Below, in pieces: positions 13,433 to 20,194 of a stretch of 20,194 nt of DNA. Position 1 is the first letter of the stretch; each line of letters starts with the position of its first letter. The translations under genes were made by a program, and so were the position numbers. Below the pieces are notes generated by a model. It was not told the origin of the DNA. It worked only from the letters and a program-made list of their open reading frames with translations, and did not search any database. This DNA is from Desulfarculaceae bacterium (GTDB lineage Bacteria > Desulfobacterota > Desulfobacteria > Desulfobacterales > Desulfobacteraceae). The DNA is taken from NCBI GenBank assembly GCA_021737205.1, contig JAIPEK010000007.1:1-20194 (forward strand), written 5' to 3'.

Positions 13433-14111
13433 CATCCCTTCCGGTGCTTTCATTCATAAACCCGACCACTGATGTGCCCGCCTTGACTTTCTGTCCGATG
13501 GAAACCGCGATTTTTGTATCCGGGGGCAGATACAGATCGAGTCTGGAGCCGAAACTGATCATTCCGTAGCGGTCCCCTTTCCGAAGTGCTCTCCCCTTCT
13601 CGGTTTTGCATACAATCCGTCTTGCGATCAGCCCGGCCACCTGCACCACTTTGTATACGGACCCGCTGTCCGCCTTTATGGCAAGTGCGTTTCGTTCGTT
13701 GTGTTCGGATGCCTTATCAAAGGATGCGTTGATAAATTTGCCAGGGGTGTACTGCACCTCCTGCACGGTTCCGGTGAACGGAACCCGGTTCACGTGTACA
13801 TTGAACACGTTCATGAAAATGCTGACTTTCCGCATGGCCGAATCAACGTACTCGCCCTCTTCCACCTGGTCAATCCGGATGACCCTGCCGTCGGCAGGCG
13901 ATAGCAACGCATTCTCGGGCCCGGAGAATTCTCTTTCCGGGTCCCGGAAAAACCAGCAGATAAAGCCGGTCGCCAGCAGGCAGAATATCGCCGCCCATAA
14001 AGGCCCGGTATAAAAAAAAATTCCTGTAATCATTCCCGCTGCAGCAATGAATTTCACTCCCGGAACCGCAACAGGCAAATATGAATTTACAGGCCAGTTC
14101 AGCAAACCCAT
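13383..14111 (-). CDS. psd: Phosphatidylserine decarboxylase proenzyme (short, archaeal type)
   Basis: The 242-residue proenzyme has a membrane-associated N-terminus (about 17-55), FFRDPERE (54-61), the conserved aspartate D74 in SPADGRV, H106 in NVFNVHVNRVP and the self-cleavage site G188-S189 in ISFGSRLDLYLP. Cleavage there turns the serine into the pyruvoyl cofactor. The enzyme forms phosphatidylethanolamine from the product of PssA, encoded just downstream. Length and the GS site place it in the short group common with this type of PssA. The last 20 or so residues (STGRDAKNDESPRTEAADDP onward) form a polar tail that looks dispensable; its end and stop codon come from copy B of the dispersed repeat. 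The ribosome site is weak. Confidence 0.94.
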   Translation of the reverse strand: MGLLNWPVNSYLPVAVPGVKFIAAAGMITGIFFYTGPLWAAIFCLLATGFICWFFRDPEREFSGPENALLSPADGRVIRIDQVEEGEYVDSAMRKVSIFMNVFNVHVNRVPFTGTVQEVQYTPGKFINASFDKASEHNERNALAIKADSGSVYKVVQVAGLIARRIVCKTEKGRALRKGDRYGMISFGSRLDLYLPPDTKIAVSIGQKVKAGTSVVGFMNESTGRDAKNDESPRTEAADDPV

Positions 14112-14171
14112 GGATTTTATTTCTCTTTTCTTTTACATCAATGATTCATGTACCAGAAAATCGCCTGATTG

Positions 14172-14858
14172 TCAACAGTCCCCGAAATTGACCTCGGCAT
14201 CCGGTTTTCGGATGTATTCCGGCACCAGGGTGTCCGTTTCCTGTTTCAAAAGGCCGGGATCATTGAATACGGGAATTGCAAGGGCTGCCGCCTTGATATG
14301 GTTGTGGCTCGCCGGAACGAACCGGGCCTTTTCCTTGAGCCGGTCCGCCAGAAATTCCTTGTAAGCGACGGCGCCGGACCCGACAAACAAGGTCTCTTCG
14401 TCCGTCATGTCAAGCAGATCGGAAGGAGAAAGGGCGTATGGATGTCCCTTTTCCGCAAGCTCGCCCCTGGAAAACCGGTACCGGCATGCATACACTTCGG
14501 ATCGCCTTGCATCCATCAAAGTGACAATAGGCAGGTCCGCCGCCGAGAACTGATATGCCAGCCCGTCCATGCTGGCGATTCCCACAGCCGGCCCGGATGC
14601 CGCGCAGGCAAGCCCCTTTGCCACACTGATCCCGATACGGAGGCCTGTAAAGCTTCCCGGGCCCCGGGCCGCCACAAACGCATCCATATCCTTTGCTTCG
14701 ACCCCGGCCCGGTTTTCCAGAAGATGCCGGATCATGTCCATCAGCCGTTTGGAATGGGTTTGGCGGTCGAGCCAGGATTCCTCACACACAAGCCGGCCGT
14801 CTTCCATGAAGGCGACGCTGCAGAGGGCTTCCGCAGTGCTGACGGCAAGAATTTTCAC
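14172..14858 (-). CDS. tsaB: tRNA threonylcarbamoyladenosine biosynthesis protein TsaB
   Basis: The 228-residue protein has the ASKHA-fold start MKILAVSTAEALCSVAF and the family signature ARGPGSFTGLRIGISVAKG (64-82). TsaB is a catalytically inactive relative of TsaD; it pairs with TsaD and TsaE to place threonylcarbamoyl on A37 of ANN-decoding tRNAs in the cytoplasm. The length is typical. The start is GTG, and it overlaps the lon stop by four bases (GTGA on the minus strand, 14855-14858), which implies translational coupling. The psd gene follows after 60 bases. Confidence 0.94.
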   Translation of the reverse strand: MKILAVSTAEALCSVAFMEDGRLVCEESWLDRQTHSKRLMDMIRHLLENRAGVEAKDMDAFVAARGPGSFTGLRIGISVAKGLACAASGPAVGIASMDGLAYQFSAADLPIVTLMDARRSEVYACRYRFSRGELAEKGHPYALSPSDLLDMTDEETLFVGSGAVAYKEFLADRLKEKARFVPASHNHIKAAALAIPVFNDPGLLKQETDTLVPEYIRKPDAEVNFGDC

Positions 14859-17236
14859 TTGTTTGTGTCCTGCTCGAAGACCAGATCCACCACCTGGTCC
14901 AGGTCCTTGACCTTGATGAATTTCAGTTTCTTTTTCACGCTTTTGGGCATTTCGCTCAGATCCTTGTTGTTCTTCTCCGGAACAAGGACCGTTTTCAAAC
15001 CGGCACGGACCGCACCGAGCGCCTTTTCCTTGACGCCTCCCACTGGCATCACGCGGCCCCTCAGGGAAATTTCTCCGGTCATACCCACCCGGTGGTCCAC
15101 CGGCTTTCCGGTGAATGCGGAAATCATGGCCACAGCCATGGCAACGCCCGCGGAAGGACCGTCTTTCGGAATGGCTCCCGCCGGCACGTGGATGTGAACA
15201 TCATTGTTTTCCATGAGTTTTTCATCGATTCCCAGCTTTTCGATATTGGTCTTGGCATAGGTATAGGCAGCCCGGGCGGATTCCTGCATAACATCGCCCA
15301 CCTGTCCCGTCACGGTCAACTCTCCTTTTCCCGGATAAAGAGCCACTTCTATATACAGATGCTCTCCGCCTGCTTCGGTCCAGGCAAGGCCGGTGGCAAG
15401 GCCCACCTGGCTTTCCTCCTGGTCCAGCTCCGGCATAAATTTCGGCGGCCCCAGATAGGTGGACAGGTTCTGCCGGGTAATGGAGAATTTCCCTTTCTTT
15501 CCTTCGGCGATCTGCCGGGCAATTTTCCTGCAGATCTTGTCCAGATTGCGTTCGAGTCCTCTGAGCCCCGCCTCCAGGGTGTATTCCGTAATAATGGTCT
15601 GCATGGCGTTGGGGCTGATGTGGATGGATCGCCGGATCAGGCCGTTTTCCTTGAGTTTCCTGGGCAGAAGATGTTTGCGTGCGATCTGCTCCTTTTCTTC
15701 AATGGTATACCCGGATATATGAATCACCTCCATCCGGTCGAGCAGGGCCGACGGGATGGTATCCGAAATATTGGCGGTAAGTATGAACAGCACGTTGGAC
15801 AGATCAAACGGCATGTTGAGGTAATGATCCGAAAACTGGGAATTCTGTTCCGGGTCCAGCGCTTCCAGCAGCCCCGAAGCCGGGTCCCCCCGAAAATCGT
15901 TCCCCAGCTTGTCGATCTCATCGAGCATGAACACGGGATTGTTGGTTTTACACTGTCTCAGCCCCTGGAGAATCCGTCCGGGCATTGCACCGATGTAGGT
16001 TCTTCTGTGCCCTCTGATTTCCGCTTCATCCCGGATTCCCCCGAGGGACACCCGGAAAAACTTGCGTTTCATGGCCTTGGCAATGGCCTGCCCCAGGGAC
16101 GTCTTGCCGACCCCCGGCGGGCCCACGAAGCAGAGAATCTGCCCTTTCTTTTTGGGATTCAGGAGACGGACGCTCAAGTATTCGAGAATACGCTCCTTTA
16201 CCCGGGACAATCCATAATGGTTGTTTTCCAGAAGTTCCGCCGATTTTTTGATATCGAGAAAATCTTTTGTGGATTTGTTCCAGGGCAGCTCCACCACGCA
16301 GTCGAGATAGGTTTTAACAATAGAGGCTTCGGAAGAGTCAAAATGCATCTGCTCCAGGCGCCTGACCTGTTTGAGGGCTTCATCCTCGGCCTCTTGCGGC
16401 ATTTTAGCCTTTTTTATTTTCTTTTTGTACTCTTCGATTTCCGCTATCTTGTCGTCCCCTTCTCCCAGCTCCTTGTGAATGGCCTTGACCTGTTCTCTCA
16501 GGTAATAGTCGCGCTGGTTTTTGGAGATTTCATCCTTGACGTTGGTCTGGATTTTGGCCTGGATGGCGGAAAGGTCAATCTCCCGGGCCAGAAGATCATT
16601 GACCTTTTGAAGCCGTTCGGCCGGATCGGCAACCTCCATGAGATTCTGGGCGTCCGTGACCTTGAGATTGATATTGGCCGCCACAAGATCGGCAAGCTTG
16701 CCCGGAGCGTCGATATGCTCGAGAAGGTCGCCGGCCTCCTGGGAAAATTCCCCTTTGAGTGCCAGAAGCCTGCTGGAATTCTCTTTGACGTTCCGCATCA
16801 GGGCTTCATCTTCTATGCCGAGATCCCCATCCGCTTCGTGGAGGAACTCCACCTTTACCTCATAAAACGACCGTCTCTTGGTATATTTGACAATATGCGC
16901 CTTGACGATCCCCTGAACGAGCGCCTTGACCCTGCCGTCCGGCAGTTTCAGCATTTTCTGCACCTTGCCCACGGTTCCGGTCCTGTATATGTCATCCGCC
17001 TTCGGGTTTTCCAGTGCAGAATCCTTCTGGGCGGAAAGAAAAAGGTATCTTCCCCGGGCGGAAGCCTCCTCGATCGCCTTTATCGATTTGTCCCGGCCCA
17101 CAAAAAGCGGCAGGAGCATGTCCGGAAACACCACCACATCCCGTACCGGCATCATGGGGAGTGTCTGCGGTAAATTTTCCAGATCGTCTTCTTTTTCGAT
17201 CACTTCGATCAGATCATCCATATCGGTTTCAGCCAT
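14855..17236 (-). CDS. lon: ATP-dependent protease Lon (LonA)
   Basis: The roughly 793-residue protein is a complete LonA. The N-terminal substrate-binding domain opens with LPMMPVRDVVVFPDMLLPLF, a coiled coil follows (about 235-295), then the AAA+ module with Walker A GPPGVGKT (about 371-378) and Walker B VFMLDEIDK (about 434-442). The C-terminal serine protease domain has the catalytic serine in PKDGPSAGVAM (about S694) and lysine in GGVKEKALGA (about K737). Lon degrades misfolded and selected regulatory proteins as a cytoplasmic hexamer. AAAGGAG lies well placed before the ATG. It is the first gene of the long minus-strand series, so its promoter in 17237-17430 may drive the others too; I see no clear heat-shock consensus. 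Confidence 0.97.
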   Translation of the reverse strand: MAETDMDDLIEVIEKEDDLENLPQTLPMMPVRDVVVFPDMLLPLFVGRDKSIKAIEEASARGRYLFLSAQKDSALENPKADDIYRTGTVGKVQKMLKLPDGRVKALVQGIVKAHIVKYTKRRSFYEVKVEFLHEADGDLGIEDEALMRNVKENSSRLLALKGEFSQEAGDLLEHIDAPGKLADLVAANINLKVTDAQNLMEVADPAERLQKVNDLLAREIDLSAIQAKIQTNVKDEISKNQRDYYLREQVKAIHKELGEGDDKIAEIEEYKKKIKKAKMPQEAEDEALKQVRRLEQMHFDSSEASIVKTYLDCVVELPWNKSTKDFLDIKKSAELLENNHYGLSRVKERILEYLSVRLLNPKKKGQILCFVGPPGVGKTSLGQAIAKAMKRKFFRVSLGGIRDEAEIRGHRRTYIGAMPGRILQGLRQCKTNNPVFMLDEIDKLGNDFRGDPASGLLEALDPEQNSQFSDHYLNMPFDLSNVLFILTANISDTIPSALLDRMEVIHISGYTIEEKEQIARKHLLPRKLKENGLIRRSIHISPNAMQTIITEYTLEAGLRGLERNLDKICRKIARQIAEGKKGKFSITRQNLSTYLGPPKFMPELDQEESQVGLATGLAWTEAGGEHLYIEVALYPGKGELTVTGQVGDVMQESARAAYTYAKTNIEKLGIDEKLMENNDVHIHVPAGAIPKDGPSAGVAMAVAMISAFTGKPVDHRVGMTGEISLRGRVMPVGGVKEKALGAVRAGLKTVLVPEKNNKDLSEMPKSVKKKLKFIKVKDLDQVVDLVFEQDTNK

Positions 17237-17388
17237 TTATTCTCCTTTGAGACCCCTGATTTGTATATTCAAATTTTTATCTTCTCCGTTTGTTGGCTAA
17301 TACAATAAAACATTTTTGCCGTTTTACAACAGGTTGCTGAAAATTTTATGATAGTGGGGTTTACGATTGCCATGACAATAACCGGAGT

Positions 17389-17417
17389 TGATATTGATTT
17401 AACTTGAAAATTATTTT
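17389..17417 (+). promoter_or_regulatory. Possible promoter of the DUF4258-DUF2283 pair
   Basis: TTGATA (17389-17394) and TATTTT (17412-17417) are separated by 17 bases, acceptable for a housekeeping promoter. Transcription would start only a few bases before the ATG at 17431, so the mRNA would be almost leaderless, in line with the lack of a Shine-Dalgarno sequence there. Confidence 0.35.
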
Positions 17418-17430
17418 ATCATGAACGCAT

Positions 17431-17688
17431 ATGATTGACACCGGACATTTCATAGAAATGCTTCACGAACGTAAAATTTCTTTAGAGATGGTTGATTCAG
17501 CCATGACTGTTCCGGATCAGGTTGAAGAAATGGAGGACGGCACAAAGCATTTCCTGAAAAAGATTGATACTGCCGGTGGCCGGTGGCTCAGAGTTGTTGT
17601 GAATATGAAAAGCGATCCACCTCGAAAGATTACTGCGTTTTTTGATAGACGTTTAAGGAGAAAGCAAAATGAGAATAAAAGTGGATAA
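17431..17688 (+). CDS. DUF4258 domain protein, candidate toxin
   Basis: The 85-residue basic protein matches the DUF4258 pattern: an early histidine in TGHFIEMLHERKIS, then MVDSAMTVPDQVEEM, a central DGTKHFLKKI and an end strand WLRVVVNMKSDPPRKITAFF followed by DRRLRR. Small DUF4258 proteins are often found beside small partner genes and are suspected toxins of type II systems with a RelE/BrnT-like size and fold; the activity is unproven. The start is ATG 17431 because an in-frame TGA lies at 17422-17424, and there is no good ribosome site. The 3' end overlaps the DUF2283 gene by 20 bases, so the two are surely one transcript. Confidence 0.75.
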   Translation: MIDTGHFIEMLHERKISLEMVDSAMTVPDQVEEMEDGTKHFLKKIDTAGGRWLRVVVNMKSDPPRKITAFFDRRLRRKQNENKSG

Positions 17689-17869
17689 AGAAGCAGATGC
17701 CCTGTATTTTCGCCTTGATGAAAATAAAATTTTTGAGTCGGAAGAGGTTCAGCCCGGCGTTATTCTTGACTTTGATGATTCCAATCAGGTTGTTGGCTTT
17801 GAAATCCTGAATGTCTCAAAAAGAACCTCACTAAAAGACCTCTCTTCCATGCAGTTTGAATCAGTGTAA
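17669..17869 (+). CDS. DUF2283 family protein, candidate antitoxin
   Basis: The 66-residue acidic protein is a whole DUF2283 domain: MRIKVDKEADALYFRL, a variable acidic stretch, PGVILDFDDSNQVVGFEILN and a short tail with KRTSL. Its biochemical role is unknown. It has a strong ribosome site, AAGGAG at 17655-17660, 8 bases before the ATG and inside the upstream gene, whereas the DUF4258 gene has none. Such a bias would make more of the second protein than the first, as expected if this is the antitoxin. Opposite charge (basic partner, acidic DUF2283) fits complex formation. Prepilin peptidase follows after 21 bases. Confidence 0.8.
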   Translation: MRIKVDKEADALYFRLDENKIFESEEVQPGVILDFDDSNQVVGFEILNVSKRTSLKDLSSMQFESV

Positions 17870-17890
17870 CTTGCTATAGCAGCCATTGCC

Positions 17891-18658
17891 ATGATCCTCA
17901 CCGCATTTTTCATATTCGGGACCTGCATCGGCAGTTTTCTCAACGTCTGCATCCTTCGGATACCGGCAGGAAAGTCCATCGTCCGTCCGCCGTCTTCATG
18001 TCCGGCATGCGGGGACCGGATTCCTTTTTACTGCAACCTTCCGGTGATCAGTTACCTTTTTCTCAGGGGCAGGTGCAGAAACTGCGGCACCCGTATTTCC
18101 ATCCGGTATCCCATGGTGGAGATCCTTACCGGCCTTTTTTCCGCAGCGCTTTACCTTCGGTTCGGACTTACACCTGAAACCGCCCTCTGGTTTGTCCTCA
18201 TCTGCAGCCTGATCGTTATCTCCATTATTGACCTGGACCACCAGATCATCCCGGATATACTGTCCCTCCCCGGCATCCCCGTTTTTATGCTCTTTTCCGT
18301 GCTGATCCACCGCCTGACGTTCCTCCAGAGCCTGACCGGAATCCTGGCAGGCGGCGGGGTACTCTATCTTGTGAGCCTGATCTACTACCTTGTGAAAAAA
18401 ATCGAAGGCATGGGAGGCGGGGATATCAAGCTTCTGGCGATGATCGGGGCCGCAGTGGGTCTGAAAGGAGTAATTTTCACGATCTTTACCGGATCTGTTT
18501 TGGGCACGCTTGCCGGCATCATCCTCATGATATACGGCAGGTTCATCGACACAAAGCTGAAAATTCCGTTCGGCCCCTTCCTCGCTGCTGGTACCGTGCT
18601 TTACATATTTTTCGGAGATATGATAATCCGATGGTACATATACGGCGTGGGGCTGTAA
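17891..18658 (+). CDS. pilD: Prepilin peptidase / N-methyltransferase (A24)
   Basis: The 255-residue polytopic membrane protein has GTCIGSFLNVCILRIP at the N-terminus, the zinc-type cysteine pairs C37-x2-C40 (SCPAC) and C62-x2-C65 (RCRNC), and both catalytic aspartates: one in IIDLDHQIIPD (about D114) and one in GMGGGDIKLL (D178). About eight hydrophobic segments are visible. It cleaves the leader of type IV pilins or type II secretion pseudopilins at the inner membrane and methylates the new N-terminus. The cysteine-rich domain shows the methyltransferase half is present. No strong ribosome site precedes ATG 17891, so it may depend on transcription and translation from the DUF4258-DUF2283 pair. 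No pilus genes lie in the window. Confidence 0.95.
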   Translation: MILTAFFIFGTCIGSFLNVCILRIPAGKSIVRPPSSCPACGDRIPFYCNLPVISYLFLRGRCRNCGTRISIRYPMVEILTGLFSAALYLRFGLTPETALWFVLICSLIVISIIDLDHQIIPDILSLPGIPVFMLFSVLIHRLTFLQSLTGILAGGGVLYLVSLIYYLVKKIEGMGGGDIKLLAMIGAAVGLKGVIFTIFTGSVLGTLAGIILMIYGRFIDTKLKIPFGPFLAAGTVLYIFFGDMIIRWYIYGVGL

Positions 18659-18754
18659 AGCCGGAACAAACCCGCTGATCCGCCATCAAATTATCCAGGG
18701 GATGCCTGTCTGCGCCTGCGGCCGCTCTTTGCCGCCGCGGTCAGGATATACGCC

Positions 18755-19219
18755 TCAGGCGGCGATGCCGACCTCGATCATCAGCTTTCCCATGGTGGTC
18801 CGGAACGGAAGCACGATGACGTCCTCCACTCCGTCTGCATGTGCAATGGCATGCCCCTGGTCCAGGTGGACCTTTACCAGCTTGACTTTCACGCTTTTTT
18901 CCATTTCGGTCATTTTGGTGGTGACATGGCCTGCGATCATGTTGCAGATTTCTCCGACCGCGTCGTATATTTCCTCATTGACCTCTGTCATTTCTTCTCC
19001 GAACATGGCCGAAACAATGTACAGGATACTTGTTCCGGAGAAAGAGACGGCCGCGGAGCCGGAGATATCACCTTCCATTTTCAGAACGCCTGATATGTCT
19101 CCCAGCGCTTCATCCCCTTTTTTGACAAACGGAGGGTCCGGCTTGACCTTCAGGGCCGCCGTGGTGTCCAGTATATACAACGTCCCTTCAATAAAGGGAT
19201 TTACAAAAGAAACATCCAT
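18755..19219 (-). CDS. cheX: CheX-like chemotaxis phosphatase
   Basis: The 154-residue protein matches CheX of the CheC/CheX/FliY phosphatase family. It starts MDVSFVNPFIEGTLYIL, has a GDISGSAAVSFS strand pair, and carries the catalytic E90-x2-N93 in AVGEICNMIAGHV; only one such motif is present, as in CheX. CheX dimers remove the phosphate from CheY or similar receiver domains in the cytoplasm. AGGGGAC precedes the ATG. It stands alone, converging on pilD and diverging from the HU gene, so its receiver partner is unknown and might not be in the flagellar pathway. No strong terminator is visible in the 96 bases between it and pilD. Confidence 0.85.
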   Translation of the reverse strand: MDVSFVNPFIEGTLYILDTTAALKVKPDPPFVKKGDEALGDISGVLKMEGDISGSAAVSFSGTSILYIVSAMFGEEMTEVNEEIYDAVGEICNMIAGHVTTKMTEMEKSVKVKLVKVHLDQGHAIAHADGVEDVIVLPFRTTMGKLMIEVGIAA

Positions 19220-19304
19220 AAAAAAGTCCCCTGTATTTTTTGTTTTATTCTATGTTTTTTGCCTGATTTGCGCAACTTTTTTTGAAAAAAATCTCAATAA
19301 ATCC

Positions 19305-19333
19305 TTGACACGGCATTCTCAACAACGTAACGT
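19305..19333 (+). promoter_or_regulatory. Putative promoter of the HU gene
   Basis: A consensus -35 TTGACA (19305-19310) is followed after 17 bases by TAACGT (19328-19333), a weak -10. The region upstream is AT-rich with A/T tracts (19277-19291), which would favour polymerase binding. The 5' untranslated region would be about 90 bases. Confidence 0.45.
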
Positions 19334-19427
19334 ACGCAAAAGGCTTGTTTGTAAGGTTTTTACCCAGGGTTTCGACAAACCTGCAGAGATCGGAAACATG
19401 TATAACCCAAAAAAAGGAGTGATCAAG

Positions 19428-19697
19428 ATGAACAAAGGTGATTTGGTAAACAAGGTTTCAGAAGTATTAAACAGCAAAAAAGAGGCTCAGGCTGCAGTGG
19501 ACTGTGTTTTCGAAACCGTCACGGAGGCTCTTTCAAAAAACGACTCTGTGACACTGGTGGGCTTCGGGACATTCAAAACCGCGGAAAGAAAAGCGAGAAA
19601 AGGAAGAAACCCGCAGACCGGAAAAGAAATCAACATCCCCTCCAGAAATGTACCAAAATTCGTACCGGGCAAGGCCTTGAAAGAATCCGTCAAATAA
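19428..19697 (+). CDS. hup: HU family DNA-binding protein
   Basis: The 89-residue protein is a complete HU: MNKGDLVNKVSEVL, AVDCVFETVTEAL, VTLVGFGTFKTAERKARKGR, the DNA-binding arm RNPQTGKEINIPSRNVPKF and the closing GKALKESVK. HU dimers bend and compact DNA and bind without strong sequence preference. AAGGAG at 19414-19419 lies 8 bases before the ATG at 19428. The frame stays open far upstream, over the CheX gene, but that part is antisense and has no support. A hairpin follows the stop, and the gene has its own promoter candidate, so it is likely monocistronic. Confidence 0.95.
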   Translation: MNKGDLVNKVSEVLNSKKEAQAAVDCVFETVTEALSKNDSVTLVGFGTFKTAERKARKGRNPQTGKEINIPSRNVPKFVPGKALKESVK

Positions 19698-19715
19698 GAA
19701 TCGTTATGATATATT

Positions 19716-19754
19716 CAGGCAGGGACCCTCTTATCCCCGGGCACTCCCTGCCTG
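19716..19754 (+). terminator. Hairpin after the HU gene
   Basis: CAGGCAGGGA (19716-19725) and TCCCTGCCTG (19745-19754) form a perfect GC-rich 10-bp stem around a 19-base loop, beginning 18 bases after the HU stop. No T-run follows, so termination strength is uncertain, but place and stability fit a transcript end. Confidence 0.6.
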
Positions 19755-19769
19755 GATTCCCACGATACA

Positions 19770-20194
19770 ATGCAGCTTGAAATCGAAACATACTTTTTCC
19801 CTTCCACGGGCATTGAACTCGTCTTTAATCTGAATTCGATTTCTCCGTACACCCGAACGTCCATCATTTACGATACCGACTACAAGAACAGGCGAATCAC
19901 CATTGCCCAGCCCCAAAGACCTTTGACCCGGAACACGGAGTTTGACGAACTGCACATCACTACGGTGTTCAAAGGGACCAAAGGAACCACCCGGGCCGGA
20001 TTGAAATGCAACGCCGACCGGTTTATTAAAAACTTTCAGCTGGCAGGGGGAAATCAGGTGGACGCTGTCGAGTTGACCTATACACCGCCTGTTTTTGAAA
20101 CCAACATCCGTTCCGCCTATCGACTGCCGCTGAAAAAGCCGTATACAATCAAAGGCAAAATCCTTCGCCGTTCGGTGGAATTTTTCACCAAGCG
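19770..20194 (+). CDS. Partial hypothetical protein, possibly PilZ-related (runs off right edge)
   Basis: An open frame begins at ATG 19770 (MQLEIETYFFPSTGIELVFN) and is still open at the window end after about 141 codons. No upstream ATG exists in this frame, and the ribosome site is not obvious. The first 110 residues are strand-rich, with SPYTRTSIIYDTDYKNRRIT and LHITTVFKGTKGTTRAGLKC, like the PilZN/YcgR-N part of c-di-GMP effectors. The later NIRSAYRLPLKKPY stands where a PilZ domain with its arginine motif would begin. This assignment is tentative because the domain core lies outside the window. If right, it is a c-di-GMP receptor affecting motility or surface structures. Confidence 0.5.
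   Translation, partial: MQLEIETYFFPSTGIELVFNLNSISPYTRTSIIYDTDYKNRRITIAQPQRPLTRNTEFDELHITTVFKGTKGTTRAGLKCNADRFIKNFQLAGGNQVDAVELTYTPPVFETNIRSAYRLPLKKPYTIKGKILRRSVEFFTK

Noticed and set aside
15092..17173. A 693-codon plus-strand open frame opposite lon
   Set aside because: It is exactly antisense to lon, a complete and certain gene, and shows no protein family; long antisense frames are common opposite GC-biased codons.
17237..17430. tRNA or heat-shock (CIRCE) element in the gap before lon
   Set aside because: No cloverleaf, no CIRCE inverted repeat and no convincing sigma-32 sequence could be found by eye.
18702..19427. Upstream extension of the HU reading frame over the CheX gene
   Set aside because: The extension is antisense to cheX, the HU family starts at MNKGDLV, and AAGGAG lies directly before ATG 19428.

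Overview
This window looks like chromosomal DNA from a mid-GC, flagellated or piliated, Gram-negative Desulfobacterota, most likely of the Desulfobacterales type. That is an inference from protein flavour and gene mix (lipoprotein and OmpA envelope genes, CheX, FolE2, a short archaeal-type Psd, EPS-locus remnants), not from a marker gene. No rRNA, tRNA, CRISPR array or complete transposase gene was found.

Left end (about 1-2210): a decayed accessory region. It holds a truncated EPS-associated MarR-like regulator, the C-terminal half of a four-helix-bundle (S23/IVS-type) protein, an apparently intact Rpn/YhgA-like nuclease gene with a 12-bp tandem repeat, a 45-codon orphan reading frame, and the C-terminal third of a Wzz-type polysaccharide co-polymerase. 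The Rpn gene and the four-helix-bundle remnant lie between two arrays of degenerate TTAAGTG-like repeats that share an identical 17-mer. The picture is an old exopolysaccharide locus broken up by deletion and insertion.

2251-4465: an envelope group. An LPP20-type lipoprotein and an OmpA/MotB-like protein form a minus-strand pair, and a small exported protein is transcribed divergently. 4665-8881: plus-strand genes for an AAA_14/DUF4143 ATPase, an M18 aminopeptidase and a PBP4-type D-Ala-D-Ala carboxypeptidase.

8892-17236: nine minus-strand housekeeping genes, probably one long transcription unit: lon, tsaB, psd, pssA, asd, greA, rpoZ, ttcA-like, folE2. Several overlap by 4 or 20 bases, and several start at TTG or GTG. 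They combine protein quality control, tRNA modification, phosphatidylethanolamine synthesis, amino-acid synthesis, transcription factors and folate/deazapurine synthesis. Three of the intergenic gaps in this block carry repeats: a 199-bp dispersed repeat (second copy at 7413-7611) and two palindromic elements that share a 13-mer.

17431-20194: a DUF4258-DUF2283 pair (candidate toxin-antitoxin module), prepilin peptidase, a minus-strand CheX-like phosphatase, an HU protein, and a partial, possibly PilZ-related gene running off the right edge.

Most notable non-genic signals: the 199-bp repeat whose copies merge with the stop codons of neighbouring genes, the repeat-bounded Rpn region, and the palindromic intergenic elements.
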